Positions 32,273 through 41,784 of a stretch of 64,000 nucleotides of DNA are shown here, piece after piece. The stretch spans positions 62,001 to 126,000 of the forward strand of contig NZ_JAWOCR010000005.1 of the NCBI RefSeq assembly GCF_046483665.1. Reading direction: 5' to 3'. A model generated the notes under the pieces. That model did not search any database. It saw nothing but the letters and a program-made list of their open reading frames with translations, and was not told the DNA's origin. Both the position numbers and the translations under genes were made by a program. Every line of letters begins with the position of its first letter. The first letter of the stretch is position 1. Origin of the DNA: Thiohalophilus sp046483665. GTDB lineage: Bacteria; Pseudomonadota; Gammaproteobacteria; UBA6429; Thiohalophilaceae.

Positions 32273-33717
32273 CCCTCCGGGATTCGCTGGTGCCAGTCGG
32301 TAACCTGCTGGTAACGGTGCGCGACGTTGAGCAGGCGCGCTTCGTCGAAGTAGTTGCCGATGATCTGCAATCCAACCGGCAGATTGTTAACAAATCCGGC
32401 CGGCACCGACATGGCGGGCAGGCCGGCCAGGTTAGCAGCGATGGTATAGATGTCCGACAGGTACATAGTGATCGGATCACCGGCTTTCTCGCCCAGTTTG
32501 AAGGCCGGACCCGGGGCAGTGGGACCCATGATCACATCCACCGATTCGAAGGCCCGCACAAAATCATCGCGGATCAGCCGCCGCGCCTGCTGCGCCTTAA
32601 TATAATAAGCGTCGTAGTAGCCGGCCGAGAGGGCGTAGGTGCCGACCATGATGCGCCGCTTGACCTCGGGGCCGAAGGCCTCGCCGCGGCTGCGCTTGTA
32701 GTGATCTTCCAGATCCTTCGGATTCTCACAGCGATAGCCGAAACGTACCCCGTCGAAACGCGACAGGTTGGAGGAACATTCGGCCGGGGCCACCACGTAA
32801 TAGGCCGGTACCGACAGGTGGGTGTTGGGCAGGCTGATCTCCACCACCTCGGCGCCCAGTTTTTTGTATTCTGCCAGCGCCGCGTCTACCGCGTCGGCGA
32901 TGCCCGCATCCAGGCCGGGATCGAAATGTTCCCTGATCAGGCCAATTTTCAGTCCCTTCAGATCCGCGTTCAGTTCTGCACGGTAGTCGGGCACCGGCCG
33001 CTCCAGGCTGGTGGAGTCGCGCGGATCATGCCCCGCCATCGCATTGAGCAACAGCGCGGCATCCTCGGCCGTTTGGGTCAGCGGCCCGGCCTGATCCAGA
33101 CTGGAGGCGAAGGCAATCATGCCGTAACGGGAAACCCGCCCGTAGGTGGGTTTGAGCCCGGTGATCCCGCATAGCGCCGCCGGCTGGCGAATCGAGCCGC
33201 CGGTATCGGTGCCGGTGGCCGCCGGGGCCAGGCGGGCCGCCACGGCTGCCGCCGATCCGCCGGATGAGCCACCGGGCACAGTAGCGATATCCCAGGGGTT
33301 TTTGACCGGTCCGTAAAAACTGGTTTCGTTGGACGACCCCATGGCGAATTCATCCATATTGGTCTTGCCCAGAGTGATCATCCCCGCCTCGTTCAGGCGG
33401 GTCACCACAGTGGCATCGTAAGGGGCGATAAAGTTATCCAGCATTTTCGAACCGCAGCTGGTTTTGATGCCGTCCGTGCAGAAAATATCCTTATGCGCCA
33501 GTGGGATACCGGTCAATGGACCGGCCTCGCCGGCAGCGCGCAGCGCATCCGCTGCGCGGGCCCGGGCCAGTGCCGAATCCGCCGCAACAGTAATGTAACT
33601 GTTGAGTTGCGGATCCAGCGCGCTGATGCGATCCAGATAGTGGCGGGTCAGTTCTTCACTCGAACAGGTACCCTGTTCCAGATCGCGGACCTGTTGCGCA
33701 AGCGTTTTGTCGTGCAT
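32263..33717 (-). CDS. gatA: Asp/Glu-tRNA amidotransferase subunit A
   Basis: 484 residues, the amidase-signature subunit that releases ammonia from glutamine. The Ser-cisSer-Lys triad is seen as K76 in AHKDIFC, S151 in GGSSGGSAAAV and S175 in GTDTGGSIRQPA. It lies 59 bp downstream of gatC and ends within a heptamer array. Length and motifs are normal. Confidence 0.98.
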   Translation of the reverse strand: MHDKTLAQQVRDLEQGTCSSEELTRHYLDRISALDPQLNSYITVAADSALARARAADALRAAGEAGPLTGIPLAHKDIFCTDGIKTSCGSKMLDNFIAPYDATVVTRLNEAGMITLGKTNMDEFAMGSSNETSFYGPVKNPWDIATVPGGSSGGSAAAVAARLAPAATGTDTGGSIRQPAALCGITGLKPTYGRVSRYGMIAFASSLDQAGPLTQTAEDAALLLNAMAGHDPRDSTSLERPVPDYRAELNADLKGLKIGLIREHFDPGLDAGIADAVDAALAEYKKLGAEVVEISLPNTHLSVPAYYVVAPAECSSNLSRFDGVRFGYRCENPKDLEDHYKRSRGEAFGPEVKRRIMVGTYALSAGYYDAYYIKAQQARRLIRDDFVRAFESVDVIMGPTAPGPAFKLGEKAGDPITMYLSDIYTIAANLAGLPAMSVPAGFVNNLPVGLQIIGNYFDEARLLNVAHRYQQVTDWHQRIPEGFE

Positions 33718-33776
33718 GCTGTCTTCTCGTGTGAGTCAGTCTTTGATAGTTCAGGAATAGGCCGCAGGGAGACCGG

Positions 33777-34064
33777 TTACTCGACCACCCGGGGGACCAG
33801 GTACAGGCCATCCTCAACCCCGGGTGCCTGGGATTGAAACCGTTCCCGCTGATCTGCTTCAGTCACCCGATCCTCGCGCAGGGGCTGGACGGCATCCAGG
33901 GGATGCGCCATAGGCGTAACCCCGGCGGTGTCCGCCGCATTCATCTGTTCGACCATCTCCAGAATGTTTGAGAGGTTGTCAGCGTAGCCGGGACTATCGG
34001 CCTCGTCGATGGCCAGCCGGGCCAGATGCGCAATCTTCTCGACATCAGATTTATCCAGTGACAT
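33777..34064 (-). CDS. gatC: Asp/Glu-tRNA amidotransferase subunit C
   Basis: 95 residues from ATG 34064, which is preceded by accgaggaaacc, a very good ribosome site. A longer frame to 34103 is rejected for that reason. The GatC pattern SLDKSDVEKIAHLARLAIDE opens the protein, and MAHPLDAVQPLREDRVT near the end contacts GatA in the family. First gene of the gatCAB operon, divergent from mreB. Confidence 0.96.
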   Translation of the reverse strand: MSLDKSDVEKIAHLARLAIDEADSPGYADNLSNILEMVEQMNAADTAGVTPMAHPLDAVQPLREDRVTEADQRERFQSQAPGVEDGLYLVPRVVE

Positions 34065-34208
34065 GGTTTCCTCGGTAATCCAGCAATTGTCCAGAAAATA
34101 CAAGACTATCCCGGCACCGGGGCCGGTTGTGATGGGCTAGGCAAATTGGCAACGTTACCACAGATGATTCCTTGCCCAAAGCCCTTCTATTTGATTACAT
34201 TACCCGTT

Positions 34209-34214
34209 TATACT
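34209..34214 (+). promoter_or_regulatory. Candidate -10 box for mreB
   Basis: TATACT lies 33 bp before the mreB ATG in the 182-bp spacer shared with gatC. No convincing -35 hexamer is 16-18 bp upstream (ttctat-like only), so this remains tentative. Confidence 0.3.
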
Positions 34215-34246
34215 GACGTATCTCATCACCTATAAAGATTACAAAC

Positions 34247-35293
34247 ATGTTTGACAGTTTACGGGGACTTTTCTCCAACGATATTTCCATCGATCTGGGT
34301 ACTGCCAACACCCTTATTTATGTCCGCGGTCAGGGTATTGTACTCAATGAGCCCTCGGTTGTGGCGATTCGTCAGGAGCGTGGACCGGGCGGCCCCAAGT
34401 CGATTGCCGCTGTCGGGACCGAAGCCAAGCGGATGCTGGGCCGAACGCCGGGCAATATCGTTGCGGTACGTCCGATGAAAGACGGCGTCATCGCCGATTT
34501 TACCGTCACCGAGAAAATGCTCCAGCATTTTATCCGCAAGGTGCACGAGGCGCGCTTTTTCCGCCCCAGTCCACGAGTGCTGATCTGTGTGCCCTGCGGT
34601 TCCACCCAGGTGGAACGCCGGGCGATTCGCGAATCGGCTGCCGGTGCCGGCGCCCGCGATGTCTATCTGATTGAAGAACCGATGGCCGCTGCCATCGGGG
34701 CCGGTATGCCCATCTCCGATGCCAGCGGCTCGATGGTCGTGGATATCGGCGGCGGCACCACTGAAGTGGCCGTGATTTCCCTGAGCGGGATCGTCTATTC
34801 CGCGTCGGTCCGCATCGGTGGCGATCGTTTCGACGAGGCGATCATTAACTACGTACGCCGCAACTACGGCAGTCTGATCGGTGAGTCCACTGCTGAGCGC
34901 ATCAAACAGGATATCGGCACGGCTTATCCCGGCCACGAAGTCCGGGAACTGGAAGTACGCGGCCGCAACCTGGCCGAAGGGGTCCCGCGCAGCTTTACGC
35001 TCAACAGTAATGAAATTCTCGAATCCCTGCAGGAACCCCTGTCGGGAATTGTCAGTGCGGTCAAGACCGCACTGGAGCAGACGCCACCGGAACTGGCCTC
35101 GGACATCGCCGAACGCGGTATGGTGCTTACCGGTGGCGGCGCCCTGCTGAACGATCTGGATCGACTGCTGATGGAAGAAACCGGCCTGCCGGTAATCATT
35201 GCCGAGGATCCGCTGACCTGCGTAGCACGCGGTGGTGGCCGGGCACTGGAGATGATCGACGAGCACGGTGGCGATCTGTTTACTGTCGAATAA
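34247..35293 (+). CDS. mreB: Rod shape-determining actin homologue MreB
   Basis: 348 residues, forming membrane-associated filaments that guide lateral wall synthesis. The actin-fold phosphate loops are present: IDLGTANTLIYVRG near the start, VVDIGGGTTEVAVIS in the middle and LTGGGALLNDLDRLL near the end. The N-terminal FDSLRGLFSND segment supplies the membrane-binding part. It heads the mreBCD-mrdA-rodA cluster; mreC follows after about 107 bp. Confidence 0.98.
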   Translation: MFDSLRGLFSNDISIDLGTANTLIYVRGQGIVLNEPSVVAIRQERGPGGPKSIAAVGTEAKRMLGRTPGNIVAVRPMKDGVIADFTVTEKMLQHFIRKVHEARFFRPSPRVLICVPCGSTQVERRAIRESAAGAGARDVYLIEEPMAAAIGAGMPISDASGSMVVDIGGGTTEVAVISLSGIVYSASVRIGGDRFDEAIINYVRRNYGSLIGESTAERIKQDIGTAYPGHEVRELEVRGRNLAEGVPRSFTLNSNEILESLQEPLSGIVSAVKTALEQTPPELASDIAERGMVLTGGGALLNDLDRLLMEETGLPVIIAEDPLTCVARGGGRALEMIDEHGGDLFTVE

Positions 35294-35400
35294 CTATTCC
35301 GGCCTGCGACCGGTCATTCCCGGTCAGGCCGCCCGGTCGATTCATTCTGCCGGGCAAAATCCGGTAACCTGTTCCTGTATCCTGTAGTCCGTCGGGGAGC

Positions 35401-36285
35401 CTGACCGTTAAACTTTTATTCGTACAAGGTCCGTCAACCACGATCCGGTTGCTATTGCTGATCCTGATCTCAGTGACCCTGATGACGGTGGATCATCGCA
35501 CCAGTTATATTAACACCTTGCGCTCCGGGCTGTCCGTGGTGGTCTATCCCTTGCAATACGCGGTTAATCTGCCCGCCGATTTTGTGGACTGGGCATCACA
35601 AACTTTTGTCACCCGCAATACCCTGCTTACGGAAAACGAAGAGCTGCGCACCCAGAATCGGCTGCTCAAGTCCCAATTGCAGAAACTCACCTTTATCGAG
35701 TCGGAGAATGTCCATCTGCGCGAACTGTTGCAATCCTCCAAACGTGCCGGTGAACGTATCCTCATTGCCGAACTGCTGGCGGTGGATCTCGATCCCTATA
35801 GAAAACAGGTGGTCATCAACAAGGGCAGTACTCACGACGAACTGTATATTGGCCAGCCGGTCGTCGATGCCCACGGGGTGATGGGGAAACTGACACATGT
35901 GACCCCCTTCTCCAGTACCGCATTGCTGATCACCGACCCCAACCACGCGGTGCCGGTGCAGGTCAATCGCAACGGGCTGCGTGCCGTGGCCGTCGGCAGT
36001 GGTGAAGGAACCGTGGAATTGTTACACCTGCCCAACAACGCCGATATACAAGAGGGCGATCTACTGGTCAGTTCCGGTCTGGGTTGTGTCTATCCGGCCG
36101 GTTACCCGGTTGCCACAGTCACTGAAGTGACAACTAACCCCCGCCTGCCGTTTGCCGAAATCGTTGCTGAACCGGTTGCCCGCCTGCAACGCAGTCGCGA
36201 GGTATTGCTGGTCTGGCCGGCGCTGGCTAACCTGCCACCAATGGAAAACCCCTGCGAAGTCCATAAACGGAGAGATGAACAATGA
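35401..36285 (+). CDS. mreC: Rod shape-determining protein MreC (non-canonical start likely)
   Basis: About 294 residues. A bitopic periplasmic scaffold of the elongasome with one N-terminal helix, a coiled coil (LTENEELRTQNRLLKSQLQK) and beta domains. The first ATG/GTG/TTG in frame is TTG 35449, inside the signal-anchor helix. The conserved MreC N-terminus (KLLFVQGPSTTIRLL here, resembling xGPSxxxRL of relatives) is encoded just upstream. The best start is then CTG 35401 or a rare codon after it; the ribosome-site-like ggggag at 35394-35399 is very close. Upstream, an in-frame stop occurs at 35365-35367. Its end overlaps mreD as ATGA. Confidence 0.88.
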   Translation: MTVKLLFVQGPSTTIRLLLLILISVTLMTVDHRTSYINTLRSGLSVVVYPLQYAVNLPADFVDWASQTFVTRNTLLTENEELRTQNRLLKSQLQKLTFIESENVHLRELLQSSKRAGERILIAELLAVDLDPYRKQVVINKGSTHDELYIGQPVVDAHGVMGKLTHVTPFSSTALLITDPNHAVPVQVNRNGLRAVAVGSGEGTVELLHLPNNADIQEGDLLVSSGLGCVYPAGYPVATVTEVTTNPRLPFAEIVAEPVARLQRSREVLLVWPALANLPPMENPCEVHKRRDEQ

Positions 36286-36770
36286 GACGGGACAGACAGG
36301 GTGGTGGCGGTATGATCCTGGTCAGCTTTATCGCAGCCCTGGCGCTAACGATTATGCCATTGCCTGACACCCTGGAACTGGCCCGGCCGGAGTGGGTGAT
36401 TCTGGTGGTGGTGTACTGGGTTATGGCTCTGCCCGAACGCATCGGCGTCGGTATTGCCTGGATCATGGGTCTGTTGCTCGACGTCGTGCGTGACGCACTG
36501 CTGGGCCAGTACGCTATTACCCTGGCGCTGATCGCCTTTATCGTCATCTACATGCATCAACGTCTGCGGGTCTTCCCGGTATGGCAGCAGGCCCTGGTAA
36601 TCAGTATGCTGGTTATTCTGCAATATATTCTGGTGTTCTGGATCAAGGGACTGACCGGCGAGCTTCCCTCATTCTGGAAAATGCTGTTGCCTGCCATCAG
36701 CACCGGGATCTTCTGGCCGCCGGTCTTTCTGCTTATGCGACAGATTCGACGCCATTATCAAATCAGCTGA
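36282..36770 (+). CDS. mreD: Rod shape-determining protein MreD
   Basis: 162 residues, integral membrane elongasome subunit with five or six helices (e.g. MILVSFIAALALTIMPLP and VILVVVYWVMALP). The VGIAWIMGLLLDVVRDALLG segment is the characteristic MreD block. Starts as ATGA over the mreC stop, indicating translational coupling. mrdA begins 8 bp after it. Confidence 0.95.
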   Translation: MRRDRQGGGGMILVSFIAALALTIMPLPDTLELARPEWVILVVVYWVMALPERIGVGIAWIMGLLLDVVRDALLGQYAITLALIAFIVIYMHQRLRVFPVWQQALVISMLVILQYILVFWIKGLTGELPSFWKMLLPAISTGIFWPPVFLLMRQIRRHYQIS

Positions 36771-36778
36771 ACGAACCG

Positions 36779-38644
36779 ATGCCGCGTAACGCCCGTCCCG
36801 CTCTGAAGGATAACCTGACTGAAACTACTCTGTTTAATCGGCGCTTGCTGGTTGCCAGTGTCGCAGTCGTGATATTAACGGTGATTCTGATTAGTCGGAT
36901 GTTTCACCTTCAGGTCATCAACCAGATTCATTTTTCCACACTCTCGGAAAACAACCGGGTCAATCTGCTGCCCATTCCCCCGACGCGGGGTCTGATCTAC
37001 GATCGCAACGGGATCGTGCTGGCCCAGAACCAGCCCAGCTTCACTCTGACGCTGGTACCGGAACATATTCCCGATCTGGATGCGACCCTGGCGCGCTTGC
37101 AGAACCTGATTCAGTTAACCGATGCCGACATCGAGCGCTTTCATCGTTACCGACGGCAAAAACGTCGTTTCGAGGGAATCCCGTTACGTTTTCGCCTGAC
37201 GGATGAAGAGGTCGCGCGCATCTCGGTCGATCAGTATCGTCTGCCTGGGATCGAGATCAAGGCCGAGCTGGCACGCCATTACCCGCTGGGCAAGCTGGCC
37301 TCACACGCCATTGGTTACGTCGGACGTATCAATGAGCTGGACGATATCAATACAGCCAATTACAGCGCCACCACGCACATTGGCAAAGTAGGTGTAGAGC
37401 GTTTTTATGAAGAGCAGTTACATGGCGAGGTGGGTTATCAGCGCGTGGAAACCAACGCCCAGGGACGTATTCTGCGTGTACTGGAACGTACCCTGCCCAA
37501 ACCAGGCAAGAATCTTTACCTGAACCTGGACGCCCGCTTGCAGGAAATCGCCGAGCAAAGCTTCAAAGAGGAAAACGGCGCACTGATTGCGATGGATCCC
37601 AACAACGGCGCGGTACTGGCCCTCGCCAGCCTGCCCACCTATGATCCCAACCTGTTTGTGAACGGTATCGATTCGGCCAGCTATCGAGTCCTGACTTCCT
37701 CCATAGATCGCCCGCTGTTCAACCGCGCGTTACGTGGCCAGTATCCTCCCGGCTCGACACTCAAGCCGTTTCTCGGTCTGGCCAGTCTGGAAACGGAGGC
37801 ACTGAGACCCGAGCATGAGATGAATTGCCGGGGCTGGTACAAGCTGAAAAACGATGAACGGCGTTACCGTGATTGGAAAGAAGAAGGTCACGGCAAAACC
37901 GACCTGTCCAAGGCCATTACCGAATCCTGTGATGTCTACTTTTACGAATTGTCTTTTGAACTGGGCATCGATAACATCCACAAGTACCTGGCGCGTTTTG
38001 GCCTGGGTAAACGAACCGGAATCGATATTCGTGGCGAGATGCCCGGGCTGTTGCCTTCCCGGGAATGGAAGCGCCGCACCCGTAATCAGCCCTGGTTCCA
38101 TGGCGAAACCCTGATTACCGGTATCGGGCAGGGTTTTATGCTGACCACCCCTCTGCAACTGGCCAGTATTACCGCTACCCTGAGTCAGCGCGGCCAGCGC
38201 CAGACACCCCGCATGCTGTACGCAATTCAGGATGCCTCTACCAATGAATTCAACGTTCAGGACAGCCAGCCGCGGGAACCGATCCAGGATATTGAACAAG
38301 ATCATTGGCAAACCGTAATCAAGGCCATGCGCGAAGTCATCCACGGGCGCAGCGGTACCGCTCGACTTATCGGCTACGGCATGCAATATGAGGCCGCCGG
38401 CAAGACCGGTACCTCTCAGGTCTTCGGTATCGCCCAGGATGAAGAGTATGTCGAGGAAGATATCGTTAAACACCTGCGTGACCATGGACTGTTTATCAGC
38501 TTTGCGCCAGTGAGAGACCCGCGTATCGTGGTCGCGGTGATCGTGGAGAATGGTGGCAGTGGCAGCTCTTCGGCCGCCCCGATTGCCCGCCGGATTATGG
38601 ATCACTATCTACTCAACCAGGATCAACCACATGAGCCTGACTGA
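36779..38644 (+). CDS. mrdA: Penicillin-binding protein 2 (elongation transpeptidase)
   Basis: 621 residues from ATG 36779, cross-linking peptidoglycan in the Rod complex with RodA. One N-terminal helix (about 21-41), a pedestal domain and the transpeptidase. The catalytic serine is in PPGSTLKPF, the second motif in TESCDVYFYE, and the third is GKTGTSQVFG. A longer in-frame opening at 36581 lies in mreD and is rejected. rodA starts within its last codons (overlap 14 bp). Confidence 0.97.
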   Translation: MPRNARPALKDNLTETTLFNRRLLVASVAVVILTVILISRMFHLQVINQIHFSTLSENNRVNLLPIPPTRGLIYDRNGIVLAQNQPSFTLTLVPEHIPDLDATLARLQNLIQLTDADIERFHRYRRQKRRFEGIPLRFRLTDEEVARISVDQYRLPGIEIKAELARHYPLGKLASHAIGYVGRINELDDINTANYSATTHIGKVGVERFYEEQLHGEVGYQRVETNAQGRILRVLERTLPKPGKNLYLNLDARLQEIAEQSFKEENGALIAMDPNNGAVLALASLPTYDPNLFVNGIDSASYRVLTSSIDRPLFNRALRGQYPPGSTLKPFLGLASLETEALRPEHEMNCRGWYKLKNDERRYRDWKEEGHGKTDLSKAITESCDVYFYELSFELGIDNIHKYLARFGLGKRTGIDIRGEMPGLLPSREWKRRTRNQPWFHGETLITGIGQGFMLTTPLQLASITATLSQRGQRQTPRMLYAIQDASTNEFNVQDSQPREPIQDIEQDHWQTVIKAMREVIHGRSGTARLIGYGMQYEAAGKTGTSQVFGIAQDEEYVEEDIVKHLRDHGLFISFAPVRDPRIVVAVIVENGGSGSSSAAPIARRIMDHYLLNQDQPHEPD

Positions 38645-39770
38645 CAGCCATCAGTTCGCCAACGAAACCCGGCTCAGTGCCGGCCGTCAGTTATTGCAAC
38701 GTCTGCATCTGGACCTGCCGTTATTACTTGCCCTGCTGGTCCTGGCGGTGATCGGTGGCTTTGTTCTTTACAGCGCTTCGGATCGCGGAACTGATCTGCT
38801 GATACGCCATGCCCTGCGGCTGCTGATCGGCTTCATCATCATGATAGGCATTGCGCAGCTGCAGCCGGATACTATTCGCCACTGGTCGCCCTGGTTATAC
38901 GGGCTCGGTCTGATACTGCTGCTGGCTGTACTCGCCTTTGGGCAGAGCGGTGGCGGTGCCCAGCGCTGGCTGGATTTTGGCCTGTTCCGCTTCCAGCCTT
39001 CGGAGATCATGAAACTTGCCGTGCCGATGATGCTCGCCTGGTATCTGTGTATTGCGGCAATTCCACCATCACCAAAACGTTTGCTGGTAGCTATACTGTT
39101 ATTAATGGTGCCCACGCTGTTGGTCGCCCGCCAGCCCGATCTGGGCACAGCCCTGCTGATGGCCAGTGCCGGTTTTTTTGTACTGTTTCTTGCCGGTCTG
39201 CGCTGGCGTTTCATTGTCGGCGCCCTGATCGCCCTGACCGCCAGCACGCCGCTGATCTGGAATTACCTGCTGCACGATTATCAACGTCAAAGGGTATTGA
39301 CCTTCCTGAACCCGGAACTAGAACCGCTGGGCTCAGGCTACCATATCATCCAATCCACCATTGCTATCGGCTCGGGTGGCATCCATGGCAAGGGCTGGCT
39401 CAATGGCACGCAGGCGCACCTGGATTTTCTGCCGGAGCGCTCTACCGACTTTATTTTCGCGGTCTACAGCGAGGAATTCGGCCTGCTGGGCTTTCTGCTG
39501 CTGCTGTTCTTCTATGGTGTGCTGATTGCCCGCGGCCTTATGATCGCCGCCCAGGCGCAGGACATCTACAGTCGTCTGCTGGCCGGGAGTATTACCCTGA
39601 CATTCTTTATTTATGTCCTGGTCAATATTGGCATGGTTTCCGGGCTGATGCCGGTTGTCGGGGTGCCGCTGCCATTAATTAGCTATGGAGGCACATCAAT
39701 AGTGACCCTGATGGCCGGTTTCGGTATTCTTATGTCTATCCAGACGCATCGGCGTCTTATATCAACCTGA
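38631..39770 (+). CDS. rodA: SEDS peptidoglycan polymerase RodA
   Basis: 379 residues from ATG 38631, a SEDS glycosyltransferase with about 10 helices that polymerises lipid II. Landmarks are GSGGIHGKGWLNGTQAHLDF with FLPERSTDFIFAVYSEEFG, and a C-terminal GVPLPLISYGGTSIVTLMAG. It starts inside mrdA and is followed 19 bp later by mltB. Confidence 0.97.
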   Translation: MSLTDSHQFANETRLSAGRQLLQRLHLDLPLLLALLVLAVIGGFVLYSASDRGTDLLIRHALRLLIGFIIMIGIAQLQPDTIRHWSPWLYGLGLILLLAVLAFGQSGGGAQRWLDFGLFRFQPSEIMKLAVPMMLAWYLCIAAIPPSPKRLLVAILLLMVPTLLVARQPDLGTALLMASAGFFVLFLAGLRWRFIVGALIALTASTPLIWNYLLHDYQRQRVLTFLNPELEPLGSGYHIIQSTIAIGSGGIHGKGWLNGTQAHLDFLPERSTDFIFAVYSEEFGLLGFLLLLFFYGVLIARGLMIAAQAQDIYSRLLAGSITLTFFIYVLVNIGMVSGLMPVVGVPLPLISYGGTSIVTLMAGFGILMSIQTHRRLIST

Positions 39771-39789
39771 CAGAGTGCAGTAGGCTGTA

Positions 39790-40770
39790 ATGAAAACCGT
39801 TCGTTTTACCGTGTTATTACTGGGCTTTTTCCTGAGTGTCACGTCTCCCGCGCAGGAGTTTTCCAACAATGAGCAGTTGCAGACATTCATCCAGGAGATG
39901 AATCAGAAGCACAATTTCGAGACCGACCGGCTGCGCCGGATGTTTGATAGCACTCGCCTGCATCAAAGTATTCTCGATGCCATTTCCCGTCCGGCGGAAA
40001 GCAAACCCTGGCATGATTACCGTCCCATATTCGTCACCCGGGATCGCACCAGCGGCGGGGTACGCTTCTGGCGCGAACATCATGAAGCTCTGCAACGGGC
40101 AGATGAAAAATTCGGCGTCCCGCCGCAAATCATCACCGCCATCATCGGCGTCGAAACCCGCTACGGCCAACATGCCGGACGTTATCTCGTGCTTGATGCA
40201 CTGGCCACCCTGGCCTTTGCCTATCCGCCGCGTAGCAGCTTCTTTCGCAAGGAGCTTGAACAATACCTGTTGATGACGCGCGAGGAAGATCTGGACCCGC
40301 TGAAGCAAAAAGGTTCCTACGCCGGAGCCATGGGCATGCCGCAATTTATCTCCAGCAGCTTCCGCAGCTATGCCATCGACTTTGACGGCGACGGCAAGCG
40401 GGACCTGTGGAGCAACCCCGACGATGTCATCGGCAGTGTCGCCAATTATTTTCACAGACACCGCTGGAAGCCCGGTCAGCCGGTGGCCCACAAGGTCAAG
40501 GTACATGGCAAAAAATATCGCCAGTTGCTGGATAACGACTTGCGAGCGCGCTATACCCAGCAGGAACTGCTGGACAACGGGGTAATTCTGCCGCGGGATA
40601 TTCCGCGCGATCTGAAAGGCAACCTGCTTGAACTGGAAACCGGAAACGGCCCGGAATACTGGGTCACCTGGCATAACTTTTATGTGATCAGCCGCTATAA
40701 TCATAGTGCGCTGTATTCCATGGCGGTGTACCAGCTGAGCGAATTGATCGCCGCCGCCCGTAATAACTAG
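39790..40770 (+). CDS. mltB: Membrane-bound lytic murein transglycosylase B-like
   Basis: 326 residues with a signal peptide (about 1-21). It cuts glycan strands between MurNAc and GlcNAc with 1,6-anhydro formation. The catalytic glutamate is E122 in GVETRYGQHAG, and the family SYAGAMGMPQFISSSFRSYA segment follows. No lipobox cysteine appears in the signal region, so it may be soluble in the periplasm rather than lipid-anchored as in E. coli MltB. rlpA follows 20 bp downstream; the rodA-mltB-rlpA-dacA order is common. Confidence 0.95.
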   Translation: MKTVRFTVLLLGFFLSVTSPAQEFSNNEQLQTFIQEMNQKHNFETDRLRRMFDSTRLHQSILDAISRPAESKPWHDYRPIFVTRDRTSGGVRFWREHHEALQRADEKFGVPPQIITAIIGVETRYGQHAGRYLVLDALATLAFAYPPRSSFFRKELEQYLLMTREEDLDPLKQKGSYAGAMGMPQFISSSFRSYAIDFDGDGKRDLWSNPDDVIGSVANYFHRHRWKPGQPVAHKVKVHGKKYRQLLDNDLRARYTQQELLDNGVILPRDIPRDLKGNLLELETGNGPEYWVTWHNFYVISRYNHSALYSMAVYQLSELIAAARNN

Positions 40771-40790
40771 CCTGACTCAGGGGAGCGTCT

Positions 40791-41675
40791 GTGAAGCACG
40801 CCGTTCTCATCCTCTGCACCGCCGGCCTGCTGGCGGCCTGTGCCGGTGGCAGCAATTCGCGTTACGCCATGCAGCATGACAGTGCGCCGGACGATGATTT
40901 TGATGCCTCGCGCATACCTGATGCCGTCCCGCGCGCGGAACCCCGCAGCCGTTACGGCAATCCCGACTCCTACGTAGTCAACGGCAAACGTTATTACGTC
41001 AAGACCAGCAGTCAGGGTTATGTGGAGCGCGGGCATGCCTCCTGGTATGGCAAAAAATTCCACGGCCATCGCACCTCCAGTGGCGAAACCTACGACATGT
41101 ATGCCATGACCGCGGCCCACAAATCCCTGCCGCTGCCGACCTACGCCGAGGTCACCAACCTGGAAAACGGCAAAAAGATTATTGTGAAAGTGAATGATCG
41201 CGGCCCGTTTCACCCCGGACGCATCATCGATCTATCCTATGCGGCGGCTAAAAAACTGGGGATGTCCGGCAAGGGCACTGCCCCGGTACAGGTAAAAGCG
41301 CTCGAACCCCGCCAGCCGGCACGCCCGGTGCAGGTCAAACGTCAGGGCGCTTCCTCGCGTTATATCGCCGCCCGCATGGGGCACCAGGTGCCGGATAAAC
41401 CCGCCATCACAAACCAGCACGACTCAGCCAGCACGTCCCTGAACAGCGCAATCTTTATCCAGGTCGGCGCGTTTTCCAGCCGCAATAACGCCGAGCAACT
41501 GCGTAGCCGACTTGGTCGGCAATTCAATAATCTGAATGTGGCTGCCGCCTTTCATGATGATACCCGTCTCTACCGGGTGCGTATCGGGCCCCTGGCCAGC
41601 CGCGAAGAGGCTGACCGGTTAATCGAGCGAATCATTCTCAACGGTCTGGGCGAGCCCCGCCTGATCATCGACTGA
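40791..41675 (+). CDS. rlpA: RlpA septal-ring lipoprotein
   Basis: 294 residues from a GTG start, with lipobox LLAAC (Cys17). A double-psi beta-barrel domain (about 80-180) has GHASWYGKKFHGHRTSSGE and VKVNDRGPFHPGRIIDLSY, including the catalytic-type residues of lytic RlpA. A SPOR domain occupies the C-terminus (about 220-294), binding denuded glycans at division sites. Between them lies a linker of about 40 residues. Directly upstream of dacA. Confidence 0.96.
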   Translation: MKHAVLILCTAGLLAACAGGSNSRYAMQHDSAPDDDFDASRIPDAVPRAEPRSRYGNPDSYVVNGKRYYVKTSSQGYVERGHASWYGKKFHGHRTSSGETYDMYAMTAAHKSLPLPTYAEVTNLENGKKIIVKVNDRGPFHPGRIIDLSYAAAKKLGMSGKGTAPVQVKALEPRQPARPVQVKRQGASSRYIAARMGHQVPDKPAITNQHDSASTSLNSAIFIQVGAFSSRNNAEQLRSRLGRQFNNLNVAAAFHDDTRLYRVRIGPLASREEADRLIERIILNGLGEPRLIID

Positions 41676-41784
41676 CACCATCCCCCTGCCCGGATAAACC
41701 GGCCATTTTGCGACAGATGGCTGGGTTTCGCGCGCGCCAGCCGGTAAAATGGCCCGGAATCAATCCCTGCCATAGAGGAACAAC

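Noticed and set aside
37730..38605. 291-codon minus-strand open frame within mrdA and similar long antisense frames (e.g. 8573-9451, 56140-57138)
   Set aside because: All lie opposite conserved genes with complete catalytic motifs and contain no family motif of their own.
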